A stretch of 64,000 nt of DNA from assembly GCF_002860285.1 (NCBI RefSeq), contig NZ_PGVF01000013.1, positions 82,084 to 146,083 on the forward strand, written 5' to 3'. This document shows positions 28,224-37,655 of this stretch, one piece after another; within the stretch, counting starts at the first letter, position 1; the number at the start of each line of letters is the position of its first letter. The position numbers were made by a program, and so were the translations under genes. The DNA is from Bacillus sp. M6-12 (lineage in GTDB: Bacteria > Bacillota > Bacilli > Bacillales > DSM-1321). The notes beneath the pieces were generated by a model. It worked only from the letters and a program-made list of their open reading frames with translations. It was not told the origin of the DNA and ran no database searches.

Positions 28224-28267
28224 AATGTTATACTTTATGTTTGTATTCTCGGAAATAGTATAACATA
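28224..28267 (-). promoter_or_regulatory. gapB promoter region with two CcpN-type boxes
   Basis: TATGTTATACT on the minus strand (28257-28267) fits the CcpN consensus TRTGHYATAYW fully and covers a likely -10 TATACT (28257-28262). A second box, AATGTTATACT, lies on the plus strand at 28224-28234 with one mismatch. Inverted boxes around the start site are how CcpN represses gapB on glycolytic carbon in B. subtilis. The -35 is weak. Confidence 0.65.
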
Positions 28268-28433
28268 TTAAGACACAATTGTGATGGTAAAAATGCGGAA
28301 TTTTAAATGTTTTATTATTCTGACTATTAAAGAACAGTTATTCTATTGGCAACCCTTTGTATGTCCTCTTTTTAATGATAAATGGCTCTTCTTATTGAAA
28401 ACAACCGGCGTCGCTTTCGCCCCTTTTCCATAC

Positions 28434-28460
28434 AAAAAAAGCACCTGGTCCGGTGCTTTT
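28434..28460 (-). terminator. Terminator of coaE
   Basis: AAAAGCACCG and GGTGCTTTT form a stem around GACCA, followed by TTTTTGTA on the minus strand, directly at the coaE stop. Confidence 0.82.
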
Positions 28461-29067
28461 ATTTGCTGATAACCTGCCATTTATTTAATATCTCGACAAC
28501 TTGCTGCTTTGTTTCATGGATTGTTCCATTATTATTTACAACCTCATCGGCCAGCTGTTTTTTATCTGCAAGCGGCATCTGGGAATTAATCCTGGCCCTC
28601 GCTTCAGATTCAGGAAGATTATTTCTTTCAATCAGCCGCTGCAGCTGAACATCTTCATCTGTATAAATAAGCATCGTTTTAGCAACCATCTGTGTGAGCT
28701 TACTTTCAAATAGCAATGGAATATCCAAAAATACAACACGTTCCCCTTTGGAAAATGCCTCTTCCTGCTGCTGGATCATATACTCTCTGACTGCGGGATG
28801 AACGATGCTGTTTAGGATCAGCCGCTTTTCTTTGTCATGAAAAATTAGTGTTCCAAGCTTTTCCCGGTCAATGGAACCATCCTTTAGGAGAATGTGCTGA
28901 CCAAAGGCCTCAGCAATTTTTTGGTTTGCTTTCATCCCAGGTTCAACTACTTTCCTGGCTGCCAGATCCGCATCAATGACTATAAAGCCAAGCTCATCGC
29001 TGATGAATTTGCTTACTGTGCTTTTTCCGCTTGCAATTCCACCCGTAATTCCATATACAATGCCCAT
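28459..29067 (-). CDS. coaE: Dephospho-CoA kinase
   Basis: Last step of coenzyme A synthesis, phosphorylating the ribose 3'-hydroxyl of dephospho-CoA. The 202 residues start MGIVYGITGGIASGKS with the P-loop at 9-16, then DADLAARKVVEPG and the LID region KRLILNSIVHPAVRE, and FLDIPLLFESKL, a family signature. I chose ATG at 29067 over a TTG two codons upstream because spacing from GTGAGG is better. B. subtilis has ytaF between coaE and mutM; it is absent here. Confidence 0.94.
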   Translation of the reverse strand: MGIVYGITGGIASGKSTVSKFISDELGFIVIDADLAARKVVEPGMKANQKIAEAFGQHILLKDGSIDREKLGTLIFHDKEKRLILNSIVHPAVREYMIQQQEEAFSKGERVVFLDIPLLFESKLTQMVAKTMLIYTDEDVQLQRLIERNNLPESEARARINSQMPLADKKQLADEVVNNNGTIHETKQQVVEILNKWQVISK

Positions 29068-29168
29068 TTTCAAATTGCCTCACTTACTATTAGTATAATG
29101 TTATAGGAAGAGTAAGCTTAAGCATGATCTAACCCCTGCTTAATATAAGAAGGAGCCAGCTCTCAGTC

Positions 29169-30005
29169 TCAACTCCCATTTACTGGCTGACACACAGGAC
29201 AGATAGTAGTGCCTCTGCCTCCAACAACTAGCTTTTCCAAGGGTTTGCCACACCGTTTGCAGTTCTCCCCTTTTCTGCCATAAACAAGCAGCTCTAGCTG
29301 GAACATGCCAATCTGTCCCTGGGAATTAACATAAGAGCGAATTGTGCTTCCGCCCTTCTCAACTGCTTCTGATAAAGTAACAACTATTTCCCCATGCAGC
29401 CTCGCGATTTCAAGCTCAGTCAGTGTAGACGCAATCCGTTCCGGGTGAATCCCTGCGCGGAATAACGCCTCATCAACATATATATTGCCAATTCCAACTA
29501 CAACCGTCTGATCGAGAAGAACAGGCTTAATTTTCCTGTTTGTTTTCTTCAGCTTTTCTTTGAGATGCTGGACAGTAAATTCATCAGAAAGGGGCTCAGG
29601 GCCGAGATGCTGGAGCGGAAGATTTATTAATTCCTCCCCTTTGGAAAACAAATGCATTGTACCGAATTTCCTGACATCCCGGTATCTCAGCTCAGTCCCA
29701 TCCGTAAATGAAAAAATAACATGGGTATGCTTATCATACTCTTCATCTTTTTTATACAGGCCGTACTTGCCTTCCATACGGAGATGGGAAACCATCGCAT
29801 AGGAATCCAGATGGAAAATTAAAAACTTGCCTCTCCTGCCTATTTCATGGATGGTCTGGCCCTTTAAGGCATCCTGAAACTGCTCTGCCTGCTCGGGCAT
29901 CTTTATAATTTTCGGCCAGAAAACGGAGACTTCCCTGATCGTTTTGCCAGTGACCAGCTGTTCAAGTGTCCGCCTGACTGTTTCAACCTCTGGCAGCTCT
30001 GGCAT
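29169..30005 (-). CDS. mutM: Formamidopyrimidine-DNA glycosylase MutM (Fpg)
   Basis: Excises 8-oxoguanine and formamidopyrimidines and cleaves the abasic site. The 278 residues begin PELPEVETVRRTL after the initiator, so Pro2 is the catalytic nucleophile and Glu3 the partner. The helix-two-turn-helix region holds QTVVVGIGNIYVDEALFRAGIHP, and the C-terminus has a zinc finger CKRCGKPLEK ... TTICPVCQ. It follows polA by about 100 bases, as in B. subtilis polA-mutM. Confidence 0.96.
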   Translation of the reverse strand: MPELPEVETVRRTLEQLVTGKTIREVSVFWPKIIKMPEQAEQFQDALKGQTIHEIGRRGKFLIFHLDSYAMVSHLRMEGKYGLYKKDEEYDKHTHVIFSFTDGTELRYRDVRKFGTMHLFSKGEELINLPLQHLGPEPLSDEFTVQHLKEKLKKTNRKIKPVLLDQTVVVGIGNIYVDEALFRAGIHPERIASTLTELEIARLHGEIVVTLSEAVEKGGSTIRSYVNSQGQIGMFQLELLVYGRKGENCKRCGKPLEKLVVGGRGTTICPVCQPVNGS

Positions 30006-30106
30006 ATTTTTCCCTCCTTTTATCGCAGCAAATAATATATTCCGGGCCTAAATTAGGATAGTAAAATAATATCTTAAAATAATTACAAAAAGTTTATGGA
30101 GCTTTT

Positions 30107-32740
30107 TTATTTTGCATCAAACCAGGTCGGACCATAAGCATAGTCAACCTTAAGCGGTACCTTTAACTCCACAGCACGTTCCATTTCTTCCGGTACGATT
30201 TTCATTAGGATTTCTAATTCTTCCTGAGGCGCCTCAAAGATTAATTCATCATGCACCTGAAGGAGCAGCTTGGCCTGCAGATTTTCTTCCTTCAAGCGTT
30301 CGCTCATGTTGATCATTGCCTGCTTGATGATATCAGCAGCACTGCCCTGTATCGGGGTATTCATCGCTGTCCGCTCCGCAAAGCTCCTAATATTGAAGTT
30401 TCGGCTCGTAATTTCAGGAATATACCGCCTTCTATGGAGCAAAGTCGTACTGTAGCCTTTTTGCTTTGCTTCCTGGATACTTTCCTTCATGTATTCCTGG
30501 ACTCCAGGGAAACTCTTTAAATACTGATCAATGAATTCCCCAGCTTCCTTTCTGGTGATGCCAAGGCTTTGTGAGAGGCCGTAATCGCTTATCCCGTATA
30601 CGATACCAAAGTTTACAGCTTTTGCATGCCGGCGCATATTGGATGTAACCTCTTCCTTTGAGACATGAAATACATCCATCGCTGTTTTTGTATGAATATC
30701 CATGCCGGCAAGGAAGGCTTCTATCAATCCCTCATCATTGGCTATATGGGCAAGTACCCGCAGCTCAATCTGGGAATAGTCCGCAGCGAATATGACCCAA
30801 TCCTTCTCAGACGGTATGAAGGCTTGTCTGATTTTCCTTCCTTCTTCAAGGCGGATTGGAATGTTTTGCAGGTTGGGATCTGTTGAGCTGAGTCTTCCTG
30901 TTTGGGTTAAGGCCTGATTGAAACGGGTATGGACTTTATCTGTTTTCTTATCAACAACCTTAAGCAATCCCTCTATATAGGTAGACTGCAATTTCCCAAG
31001 CTGTCTGTAATGGAGGATTTCCCGGACAATTTCATGCTTATTCTCCAGCTTTTCAAGTACATCTGCAGACGTGGAATAGCCAGTCTTTGTCTTTTTTACG
31101 GCTGGAAGCCCAAGTTTTTCGAATAAAATAACGCCGAGCTGCTTCGGTGAGTTTATATTAAAGCTCTCACCCGCGAGCCCATGTATTTTTTCCTCTATTG
31201 CCCTCAGCCTTTGAGTCAGTTCAGAACCCATTGCCTTTAGCCTTTTCACATCGACCCTAATTCCCTGAATTTCCATCTCCGCAAGAATGATGGCCAAAGG
31301 CATTTCAAGCTCAGTGAACAGCCGGTACTGTTCATTTTCTTTAAGCTGGGCAATCATAGGCTCCTTCATTAAAAGTATAGCCTGAGCATTTCTCGCTAAG
31401 TGCTCGCTTAGAGCATTTTCCCCCGGAATTGAACGCTTTGCGCCTTTTCCGTAAAAAACTTCATCCTTTTGAAGCGGCATTCCTTTGTGCCACTTTGAAA
31501 TGTCAGCAACATCCTCGACCATTTCCCCAGGATTTAAGATATAAGAAGCTAACATAATGTCAAAATCAATTCCGGCCAGCGCAATTCCTTTTCTCCTTAG
31601 TGACACAATGGACCGCTTAGCATCATAAACTGCTTTTTTCTTCGTACTGTCCTCCGCCCATCGTTTAAATTCTGGAGAATCAGCCGCTTTATCTGCAGAC
31701 AAATAAAAGTTTCCCTTATCATTGGAGATACTTAACCCAATAATGTCAGCATGATTGTAATTATCTTCAAGTATTTCAATGTATAATGCATTTTCTTCGG
31801 CAAAAATCTCATCGGCCACTTTGTCGATTATCTGGACTTCAATTGCTTCCTGGACAAGTTCATCCTTGGCTCCTGCAGTATCACCCATTTTCTCAAGCAG
31901 AGATTGAAAGCCCAGTTCTTTATACAAGGAGATTACTTTTCCGTTATCTTTTCCTTTATATTCTGTGTCCTCAAGCTTTACTTCAATTGGTGCTTCCCTG
32001 GTTATGGTGGCCAGCTCCTTGCTAAGCACAGCCAGGTCTTTATGCTCCTCAATTTTTTCCTTAAGCTTTTTCCCGGTTACTTCATTAACCGAATCCAAAA
32101 GGTTTTCAATTGTACCAAATTGATGCAGCAGCTTCAGAGCTGTTTTTTCGCCTATCCCCGGAATTCCGGGGATATTATCTGAGGCATCACCCATTAGACC
32201 TTTCATATCGATTATTTGATCTGGTCCGATGCCATACTTCTCCTGAATATGCTCAGGTGTGTATTCTTCAATATCGGTGATTCCTTTACGGGTTATTCCA
32301 ACCGTAACAGCCGGAGAGGAGAGCTGCGTCAAATCCTTATCCCCTGAAATGACCTTCACTTCAAATCCATCCTTTTCAGCCTGAAGCGAAAGCGTTCCAA
32401 TAATGTCATCGGCCTCATAATTCGTCAGTTCATATCTGCAAATGTTGTACGAATCCAAAAGCTCGCGGATAAATGGAAACTGCTCTGACAGCTCGGGCGG
32501 CGTCTTCTGCCGTCCTCCTTTATATTCCTTGAAGGTTGAATGCCTGAATGTCGTTTTTCCTGCATCAAAAGCGACAAGCATATGTGTCGGTTTTTCTTCC
32601 TCCAATATTTTATTAAGCATCATTGCAAAACCATAAATGGAGTTTGTATGAACTCCTTTATCGCTATTTAAAAGAGGCAATGCAAAAAATGCGCGGTATG
32701 CAATGCTATTGCCATCTATCAAAACAATCTTTTTAGTCAA
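30107..32740 (-). CDS. polA: DNA polymerase I
   Basis: Gap filling in repair and Okazaki-fragment processing. The 877 residues have a 5'-3' exonuclease domain (about 1-290) with IDGNSIAYRAFFAL, a middle domain at about 300-465, and a family A polymerase domain with ADYSQIELRVLAHI, RRHAKAVNFGIVYG and VHDELIFEAP. The middle domain has no DxE motif: the matching segment reads ALYIEILEDNY, so proofreading is probably absent, as in other Bacillus Pol I enzymes. It lies downstream of hflC, separated by a long hairpin. Confidence 0.96.
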   Translation of the reverse strand: MTKKIVLIDGNSIAYRAFFALPLLNSDKGVHTNSIYGFAMMLNKILEEEKPTHMLVAFDAGKTTFRHSTFKEYKGGRQKTPPELSEQFPFIRELLDSYNICRYELTNYEADDIIGTLSLQAEKDGFEVKVISGDKDLTQLSSPAVTVGITRKGITDIEEYTPEHIQEKYGIGPDQIIDMKGLMGDASDNIPGIPGIGEKTALKLLHQFGTIENLLDSVNEVTGKKLKEKIEEHKDLAVLSKELATITREAPIEVKLEDTEYKGKDNGKVISLYKELGFQSLLEKMGDTAGAKDELVQEAIEVQIIDKVADEIFAEENALYIEILEDNYNHADIIGLSISNDKGNFYLSADKAADSPEFKRWAEDSTKKKAVYDAKRSIVSLRRKGIALAGIDFDIMLASYILNPGEMVEDVADISKWHKGMPLQKDEVFYGKGAKRSIPGENALSEHLARNAQAILLMKEPMIAQLKENEQYRLFTELEMPLAIILAEMEIQGIRVDVKRLKAMGSELTQRLRAIEEKIHGLAGESFNINSPKQLGVILFEKLGLPAVKKTKTGYSTSADVLEKLENKHEIVREILHYRQLGKLQSTYIEGLLKVVDKKTDKVHTRFNQALTQTGRLSSTDPNLQNIPIRLEEGRKIRQAFIPSEKDWVIFAADYSQIELRVLAHIANDEGLIEAFLAGMDIHTKTAMDVFHVSKEEVTSNMRRHAKAVNFGIVYGISDYGLSQSLGITRKEAGEFIDQYLKSFPGVQEYMKESIQEAKQKGYSTTLLHRRRYIPEITSRNFNIRSFAERTAMNTPIQGSAADIIKQAMINMSERLKEENLQAKLLLQVHDELIFEAPQEELEILMKIVPEEMERAVELKVPLKVDYAYGPTWFDAK

Positions 32741-32762
32741 ATGAATACCTCCCTATAAAAAC

Positions 32763-32823
32763 AAAAACCGTTATTATCCTTCCTCCATTCTACCATGAGA
32801 ATATTAGGAAAGAAAAATAACGG
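32763..32823 (-). terminator. Long hairpin terminator after hflC
   Basis: CCGTTATT and AATAACGG are outer arms; inside, TTTCCT/AGGAA and ATTCT/AGAAT extend the stem. TTTTTG follows on the minus strand. It separates hflKC from polA. Confidence 0.7.
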
Positions 32824-32831
32824 CATCCCTA

Positions 32832-33761
32832 TTAATTTGTATTTCCCATCAGCAGGCGTGCGTATGGGGAGTCTGATGGCAGGACAATGACTGTTTCCCC
32901 ATCAATGGTTTTCTTATAAGATTCAAGTGTCCTGAATAAGCTGTAGAACTCTGCATCCTTTGAAAAAGAAGCATTATAAATTCGGGCAGCTTCCCCTTCC
33001 CCTTGTGCCCTGATGACTTCAGCATCAGCCTGGGCCTTTGAAAGGATTTCTTTAACCTTTCTGTCGGTATCCGCTTCGATCCGGTTTTTTTCAGCATCAC
33101 CCATCGACAAATATTCCTGGGCTTTGGATTCGCGTTCAGATATCATCCGCTTAAATACCGATTCTTCATTTTCCGCCGGCAGGTCGGTCCGCTTTATTCT
33201 AACATCAGTAACCGCAATTCCATAGGAGTCCTTTTTCAATAAATCATTGACCAGTTCTGTCACTCTGTCATTCAGGCTCCCCCTGGAGGATTTTTCATCA
33301 TTAATGATTTCATCATAGTTTAATTGGCCCAGCTCCGCCCTGACAACGGAATAGATGAACTCTTCCATTCTTGCTTCGGCATTTTCTACAGACCTGGCGT
33401 TGTTGATCATTTTCTTTGGGTCAACAATTCTCCATACCGCATAATTATCGATCAGCATCCGCTTTTTATCCTTCGTATTAATTTCCGCTTCTGATACCTC
33501 ATAGCTCATCTGATATTTTGGAAGAGTTGTTACCGTTTGAATAAAAGGTATTTTTGTTTTTAGCCCTGGTGATTTATCAATCCTGACTACCTCTCCAAAC
33601 TGGCGGACAACCTTGTACTCTCCTTCACTCACAATATAAATATTGTTAAAGATAAACAGAGCGGCTGCCAATATAATTATGATGAAAATCCCTATTTTTG
33701 TGTAGCCTCTCCATTCTATAGTTGTTTTCTTCTTATCAGTAATTCCAATCACTTTGTTCAT
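32832..33761 (-). CDS. hflC: HflC-type SPFH/band 7 membrane protein
   Basis: A 309-residue membrane protein with one N-terminal helix (about 25-45), then an SPFH domain (NIYIVSEGEYKVVRQFGEVVRID ...) and a coiled-coil stretch rich in Glu, Arg and Ala (about 200-260). HflK and HflC form a large complex in E. coli that modulates the FtsH protease; the same role here is inferred. Its ATG overlaps the hflK stop as TAATG, so the pair is translationally coupled. I do not recall hflKC at this place, between phoPR and polA, in B. subtilis. Confidence 0.85.
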   Translation of the reverse strand: MNKVIGITDKKKTTIEWRGYTKIGIFIIIILAAALFIFNNIYIVSEGEYKVVRQFGEVVRIDKSPGLKTKIPFIQTVTTLPKYQMSYEVSEAEINTKDKKRMLIDNYAVWRIVDPKKMINNARSVENAEARMEEFIYSVVRAELGQLNYDEIINDEKSSRGSLNDRVTELVNDLLKKDSYGIAVTDVRIKRTDLPAENEESVFKRMISERESKAQEYLSMGDAEKNRIEADTDRKVKEILSKAQADAEVIRAQGEGEAARIYNASFSKDAEFYSLFRTLESYKKTIDGETVIVLPSDSPYARLLMGNTN

Positions 33762-34726
33762 TACTGGCCATCCCCTTCCGCCTTCGGTTTTGGCTGTTCT
33801 TTTTCAAGCGGCCGAATCGGGAAATACTTCATTGTATTCCCATCATCATTCATAATATAAATCTCTGATTTTGGAAGTACCTGTTCGATTGTTTCAATTA
33901 CCAGCCGCTCCTTGGTAATGTCAGGATTCTTTTTGTATTCCTGATAGAGTTTATCAAAGACCGCCACATCACCGCGTGCCCGTTCAGTCCTGGCTGCCTT
34001 CTCTCCATTCGCCTTGGAAATGAGAGCATCCTTTTCACCTTTTGCTTCATTCATCTGCTTATTTTCATACTTCTTTGCTTCATTGATTTTCGTGTTCATT
34101 GTTTCCCTTGCACTTGTTACATTGGTAAAAGCTTTACGAACTTCTTTATTAGGCAGTTCTACATCCTGCAGCTTAACCGCAAGGACTGATATACCAATAT
34201 CATATTTATCAATTAAACTGGAAAGTAAATCCCGTACGTCCGCTTCAATTTCTGCTTTTCCAGAAGTTAGTGCATCATCAATCTTCGAGCTTCCAATAAT
34301 GCTCCTTAAAGCAGAAGATGTAGTATTATATAAAATCTCCTCAGGTTCATCAGCGTTAAACAGGTATTTCGGCGGATCTGTAATTTTCCATTGTACAACC
34401 AGATCAGCAAGAACGATATTCTCATCGCCTGTGATCATTTTCGTATCCTCAGGATATTCCTTGATTTCGCCGTCCTTTTGCTCGTAGCCAAACTGAAGGC
34501 TGAACGTTTCTTTAGGAAGCTTCTCTACAGACTGGACCGGCCAAGGCATTTTAAAGTGCAGTCCTGGCTCAGTTATCGTCTCATCCACATCACCAAATGT
34601 CAGGATGACCGCCTGATCGGATTCGTCCACTGTATACCACGTAGTAAAAGCTAAAAGACCCAATAATAAAACGGCAGCAATAGCACCTGCTATTATATAG
34701 ATTTTCCTTAAATTCATCATGCTCAC
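33761..34726 (-). CDS. hflK: HflK-type SPFH/band 7 membrane protein
   Basis: A 321-residue protein with one N-terminal transmembrane helix (about 9-30) and an SPFH domain starting TWYTVDESDQAVILTFGDV, followed by the coiled-coil region NEAKKYENKQMNEAKGEKDALISKA-like (about 220-265). It is paired with hflC and probably forms a hetero-oligomer with it around FtsH. AAGGGGGG precedes a GTG start at 34726; the ATG two codons later is an alternative. A strong terminator separates it from phoR. Confidence 0.84.
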   Translation of the reverse strand: MSMMNLRKIYIIAGAIAAVLLLGLLAFTTWYTVDESDQAVILTFGDVDETITEPGLHFKMPWPVQSVEKLPKETFSLQFGYEQKDGEIKEYPEDTKMITGDENIVLADLVVQWKITDPPKYLFNADEPEEILYNTTSSALRSIIGSSKIDDALTSGKAEIEADVRDLLSSLIDKYDIGISVLAVKLQDVELPNKEVRKAFTNVTSARETMNTKINEAKKYENKQMNEAKGEKDALISKANGEKAARTERARGDVAVFDKLYQEYKKNPDITKERLVIETIEQVLPKSEIYIMNDDGNTMKYFPIRPLEKEQPKPKAEGDGQ

Positions 34727-34795
34727 TCATTCCCCCCTTGCACTGTATAGTCTTTTTACGGATAAGGATTGGAAAAAGTTTCAATAATGTTAATA

Positions 34796-34837
34796 AAAAA
34801 AGAAAAGGCAAGGACGGGGTTTTTGTCCTTGCCTTTC
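34796..34837 (-). terminator. Terminator between phoPR and hflKC
   Basis: AAAGGCAAGGAC and GTCCTTGCCTTT form a 12-base stem, followed on the minus strand by TCTTTTTTTAT. It lies about 115 bases past phoR. Confidence 0.88.
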
Positions 34838-34949
34838 ATGCCCTTGGATGAAGGGGTTTTCAAATACATTTTATTCGCATGATGTTAAGCACGATTGAAC
34901 GCCATGTAAATATAATGTAAATCTTGCCTATCCCCTTCTGGCCGAATTC

Positions 34950-36710
34950 CTACTTTTGAAGCTCAACAATAAATGTCGAACCTTCACCTGGCTTACTTTC
35001 GACATAAATTTGGCCCTTGTGCGCCTCCACAATATGCTTGACGATTGCAAGACCAAGCCCTGTTCCGCCGGAGTTACGGCCCCGGCCACGGTCGACACGA
35101 TAGAAACGTTCAAAGATTCGCGGCAGCTCTTCTTTTTCAATTCCTATCCCTGTATCTTTTATTTCTATCCGCACTAATTCCCGTTCATCTTTAATTATGA
35201 CATCCACTCTGCCGGAGTTGGATGTGTATGTCAAAGCATTCGTAATAAGATTGATAAACGCTTGCTTAAGCCTGAAGGAATCCCCCTCTATAAATACCTG
35301 ATGTTCAGGTGATGCGATATTCAGCTCGATTTCTTTTTGCAGTGCCTTTCCATCTAATATGTCACAAGTTTCCTGTAACAGCAGCTTTATATCAAGCTTT
35401 TCAATATTCAGTGTAAATTCATGCTGTTCTATTTTAGACAAATCCAGTAACTCCTGAATTAGTATCTGGAGCCGATTGCTTTCTTTCAAAATAATTCCCA
35501 GAAAGTTTTCTAACGTCTCTTTATCGTTTAATGCTCCGTCCAGAAGTGTTTCCGAAAAGCCTTTAATCGAAGTAATCGGAGTCTTTAACTCATGTGATAC
35601 ATTCGCCACGAAATCCTTCCTGATTTGTTCTAGCTTCTTCAGTTCAGTAATGTCATGGAAAACGATCAATATACCTTTCCACTCATCATTAGTTCCAATA
35701 ATAGGGGCCCCATAGACTTCAAAGTGCTTTCTCTCAAGGTCAACAGGAAGAATAAGCTGTCTCCTCAGGCTTTTTTCCGTAACAAAAATTTCTTCTATGA
35801 TCTGGATAATTTCTTTATGCTGGATAACCTCATAATAAAGCTTGTAAAGGAAATCTGTACCAATGACCTTAAATAAGTGTTTATATGAACGATTAATAAG
35901 AGTAACATACCCTTTATTATCAATTAACAGAACACAGCTTCCAATGTTTTCTATCAAGGTAACCAGACGGTCCTGCTGCATCGCACGGGCGACCTCCATT
36001 TCCTGAAGGTTCCTCGCCAAAATATTTATTGAAGTGCTTAGCATCCCGGTTTCATCAGATTTTTCCTCATATGTTCTAGCCTTGTAATTTCCCTTCGCCA
36101 GTTGGATGGCAGTCTTTCTTGCCGCTTCAATCGGCCGTGTGTATCTCGAAGCTATCTTTACACCCAGCATGATAATAAGAATTAATGCCGAACCAAGACT
36201 GATCGACAGAATACCCCACATATGCCTGTTTGCTTCTTTTATAACACCCAGCTGGTTATTAAGGATCACATAGCCTTCAGGTTCTCCGTTGCTCTCGATT
36301 TCCTTCCAGTAATAATGGAGGTCGCTGCCCCCATCCGATACCTCAAATCCCTCAGATTCAATACCTTTTTTTTCGAGAATTCTTGAGAGCATTCTTTTGT
36401 GTTCCTGGCGATATTCTCCCGTTTTTTCATTTGAATCAAATAAAATAGAACCATCCGTTGAAATAATAGTAACATTAGAATCTAATATCCTTGTGAAATT
36501 ATCTGCTTTCCCTTCCTTAAAGAAATCTTCCAAACCGCCGTTTTCTTTAATATATAACGATATGAATAGTGTTTCTTTTTCCAGCCTTTCATTAAAAGTA
36601 TTTAAGAAATAACCTTTGAATAATTGTCCTAGTATCAGGCCCAGTGCCAATAATACAGTGATAATTAGTGCAGTTAATGTAAAGATAAGTCTGAAACGAA
36701 AATTGGTCAT
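34950..36710 (-). CDS. phoR: Phosphate-response sensor histidine kinase PhoR
   Basis: The sensor of the phosphate-starvation system. The 586 residues comprise a membrane helix (about 8-30), an extracytoplasmic domain (about 31-163), a second helix (164-187), HAMP (188-240), a PAS domain (about 245-355), HisKA with VSHELKTPIT and phosphoacceptor His373, and a C-terminal ATPase domain with NLITNALTYT, DTGIGIEKEEL and GGTGLGLAIVKHIV. Its ATG overlaps the phoP stop (ATGA). Confidence 0.93.
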   Translation of the reverse strand: MTNFRFRLIFTLTALIITVLLALGLILGQLFKGYFLNTFNERLEKETLFISLYIKENGGLEDFFKEGKADNFTRILDSNVTIISTDGSILFDSNEKTGEYRQEHKRMLSRILEKKGIESEGFEVSDGGSDLHYYWKEIESNGEPEGYVILNNQLGVIKEANRHMWGILSISLGSALILIIMLGVKIASRYTRPIEAARKTAIQLAKGNYKARTYEEKSDETGMLSTSINILARNLQEMEVARAMQQDRLVTLIENIGSCVLLIDNKGYVTLINRSYKHLFKVIGTDFLYKLYYEVIQHKEIIQIIEEIFVTEKSLRRQLILPVDLERKHFEVYGAPIIGTNDEWKGILIVFHDITELKKLEQIRKDFVANVSHELKTPITSIKGFSETLLDGALNDKETLENFLGIILKESNRLQILIQELLDLSKIEQHEFTLNIEKLDIKLLLQETCDILDGKALQKEIELNIASPEHQVFIEGDSFRLKQAFINLITNALTYTSNSGRVDVIIKDERELVRIEIKDTGIGIEKEELPRIFERFYRVDRGRGRNSGGTGLGLAIVKHIVEAHKGQIYVESKPGEGSTFIVELQK

Positions 36711-37426
36711 TCTTCCTTCGGCTCCTCTAATTTATACCCAAGGCCTCTTATCGTTTTTATATAAATCGGTTTCTTCGTATCTTTCTCGATTTTTTCGCGC
36801 AGATGGCTGATATGTACATCCACAATTCTTGTATCACCTGCAAAGTCATAATGCCACACCGAGCTGAGCAGCTGATCTCTTGTTAATACCCGGCCCTTGT
36901 GCCTGGCTAAATAAACCAGCAATTCAAATTCCTTTGGAGTTAATTCAAGTTCTGCTCCTTCAAACAAAGCAACGTAGCGTTCGGGGAAAACTTTTAAGGC
37001 TCCAAGCTTAATCATTTCTTCCCGCTCATCTTCTATATCCCCGGTTTGCTCATTGTGAAATTGCGACCTTCTTAGAATTGCTTTAACCCTTGCCACTACC
37101 TCTCGCGGACTAAATGGCTTTGTCATATAGTCATCCGCTCCAAGCTCTAAACCAAGGACTTTATCGAACTCATCATCCTTAGCTGTAAGCATCAATATCG
37201 GAGTCATAATCTTCTGCTGGCGAAGCTGTTTACACACATCTATCCCATCAAGGCGCGGAAGCATTAAATCCAAGACAATTAAATCCGGCAATTCCCTGAT
37301 AGCAAGATCTTTTCCTTCTTCTCCGTCCATAGCAGTTATAACTGTGTAGCCTGCCTGCTCCAAATTGTATTGAAGCAATGTCAAAATCGATTTTTCATCA
37401 TCAACTACAAGAACCTTTTTTGCCAT
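36707..37426 (-). CDS. phoP: Phosphate-response regulator PhoP
   Basis: OmpR-family response regulator activating phosphate-scavenging genes. The 239 residues have a receiver domain (1-120) with acidic Asp9 and Asp10, phosphoacceptor Asp53 in LIVLDLMLP and Lys in the LTAKDD segment, then a winged-helix DNA-binding domain (about 140-237) ending YIKTIRGLGYKLEEP. I chose ATG at 37426, five bases after GGGAGG; an upstream frame of 18 codons has no support. It forms an operon with phoR. Confidence 0.94.
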   Translation of the reverse strand: MAKKVLVVDDEKSILTLLQYNLEQAGYTVITAMDGEEGKDLAIRELPDLIVLDLMLPRLDGIDVCKQLRQQKIMTPILMLTAKDDEFDKVLGLELGADDYMTKPFSPREVVARVKAILRRSQFHNEQTGDIEDEREEMIKLGALKVFPERYVALFEGAELELTPKEFELLVYLARHKGRVLTRDQLLSSVWHYDFAGDTRIVDVHISHLREKIEKDTKKPIYIKTIRGLGYKLEEPKEE

Positions 37427-37574
37427 TTTGTCCTCCCGAGTTTGAATACTAAAACCCTTCGACCATTCGGTCCTCTTCATCCAATTCCAATTATAAATAA
37501 AAAAAGAATAAAGGGAAACAACCGGTTTAGGAAGATCCCGGATGCTGCGGTTTTAACGGCAAAAAGGTTTTGAC

Positions 37575-37604
37575 GGGATAACACTCTAACGTAGGCGTTA
37601 TCCC
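37575..37604. other. Hairpin without T tract upstream of phoP
   Basis: GGGATAAC and GTTATCCC form an eight-base stem with a 14-base loop between the maoC-type gene's terminator and phoP. It may be a second termination or an operator; neither is established. Confidence 0.35.
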
Positions 37605-37617
37605 CTTCTATGTACAT

Positions 37618-37644
37618 AAAAAAGAACCCATAGAAGCGGGTTCT
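37618..37644 (-). terminator. Terminator of the MaoC-type gene
   Basis: AGAACCC and GGGTTCT form a seven-base stem around GCTTCTAT, followed by TTTTTTA on the minus strand. Confidence 0.78.
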
Positions 37645-37655
37645 CGTTAAGGCTA

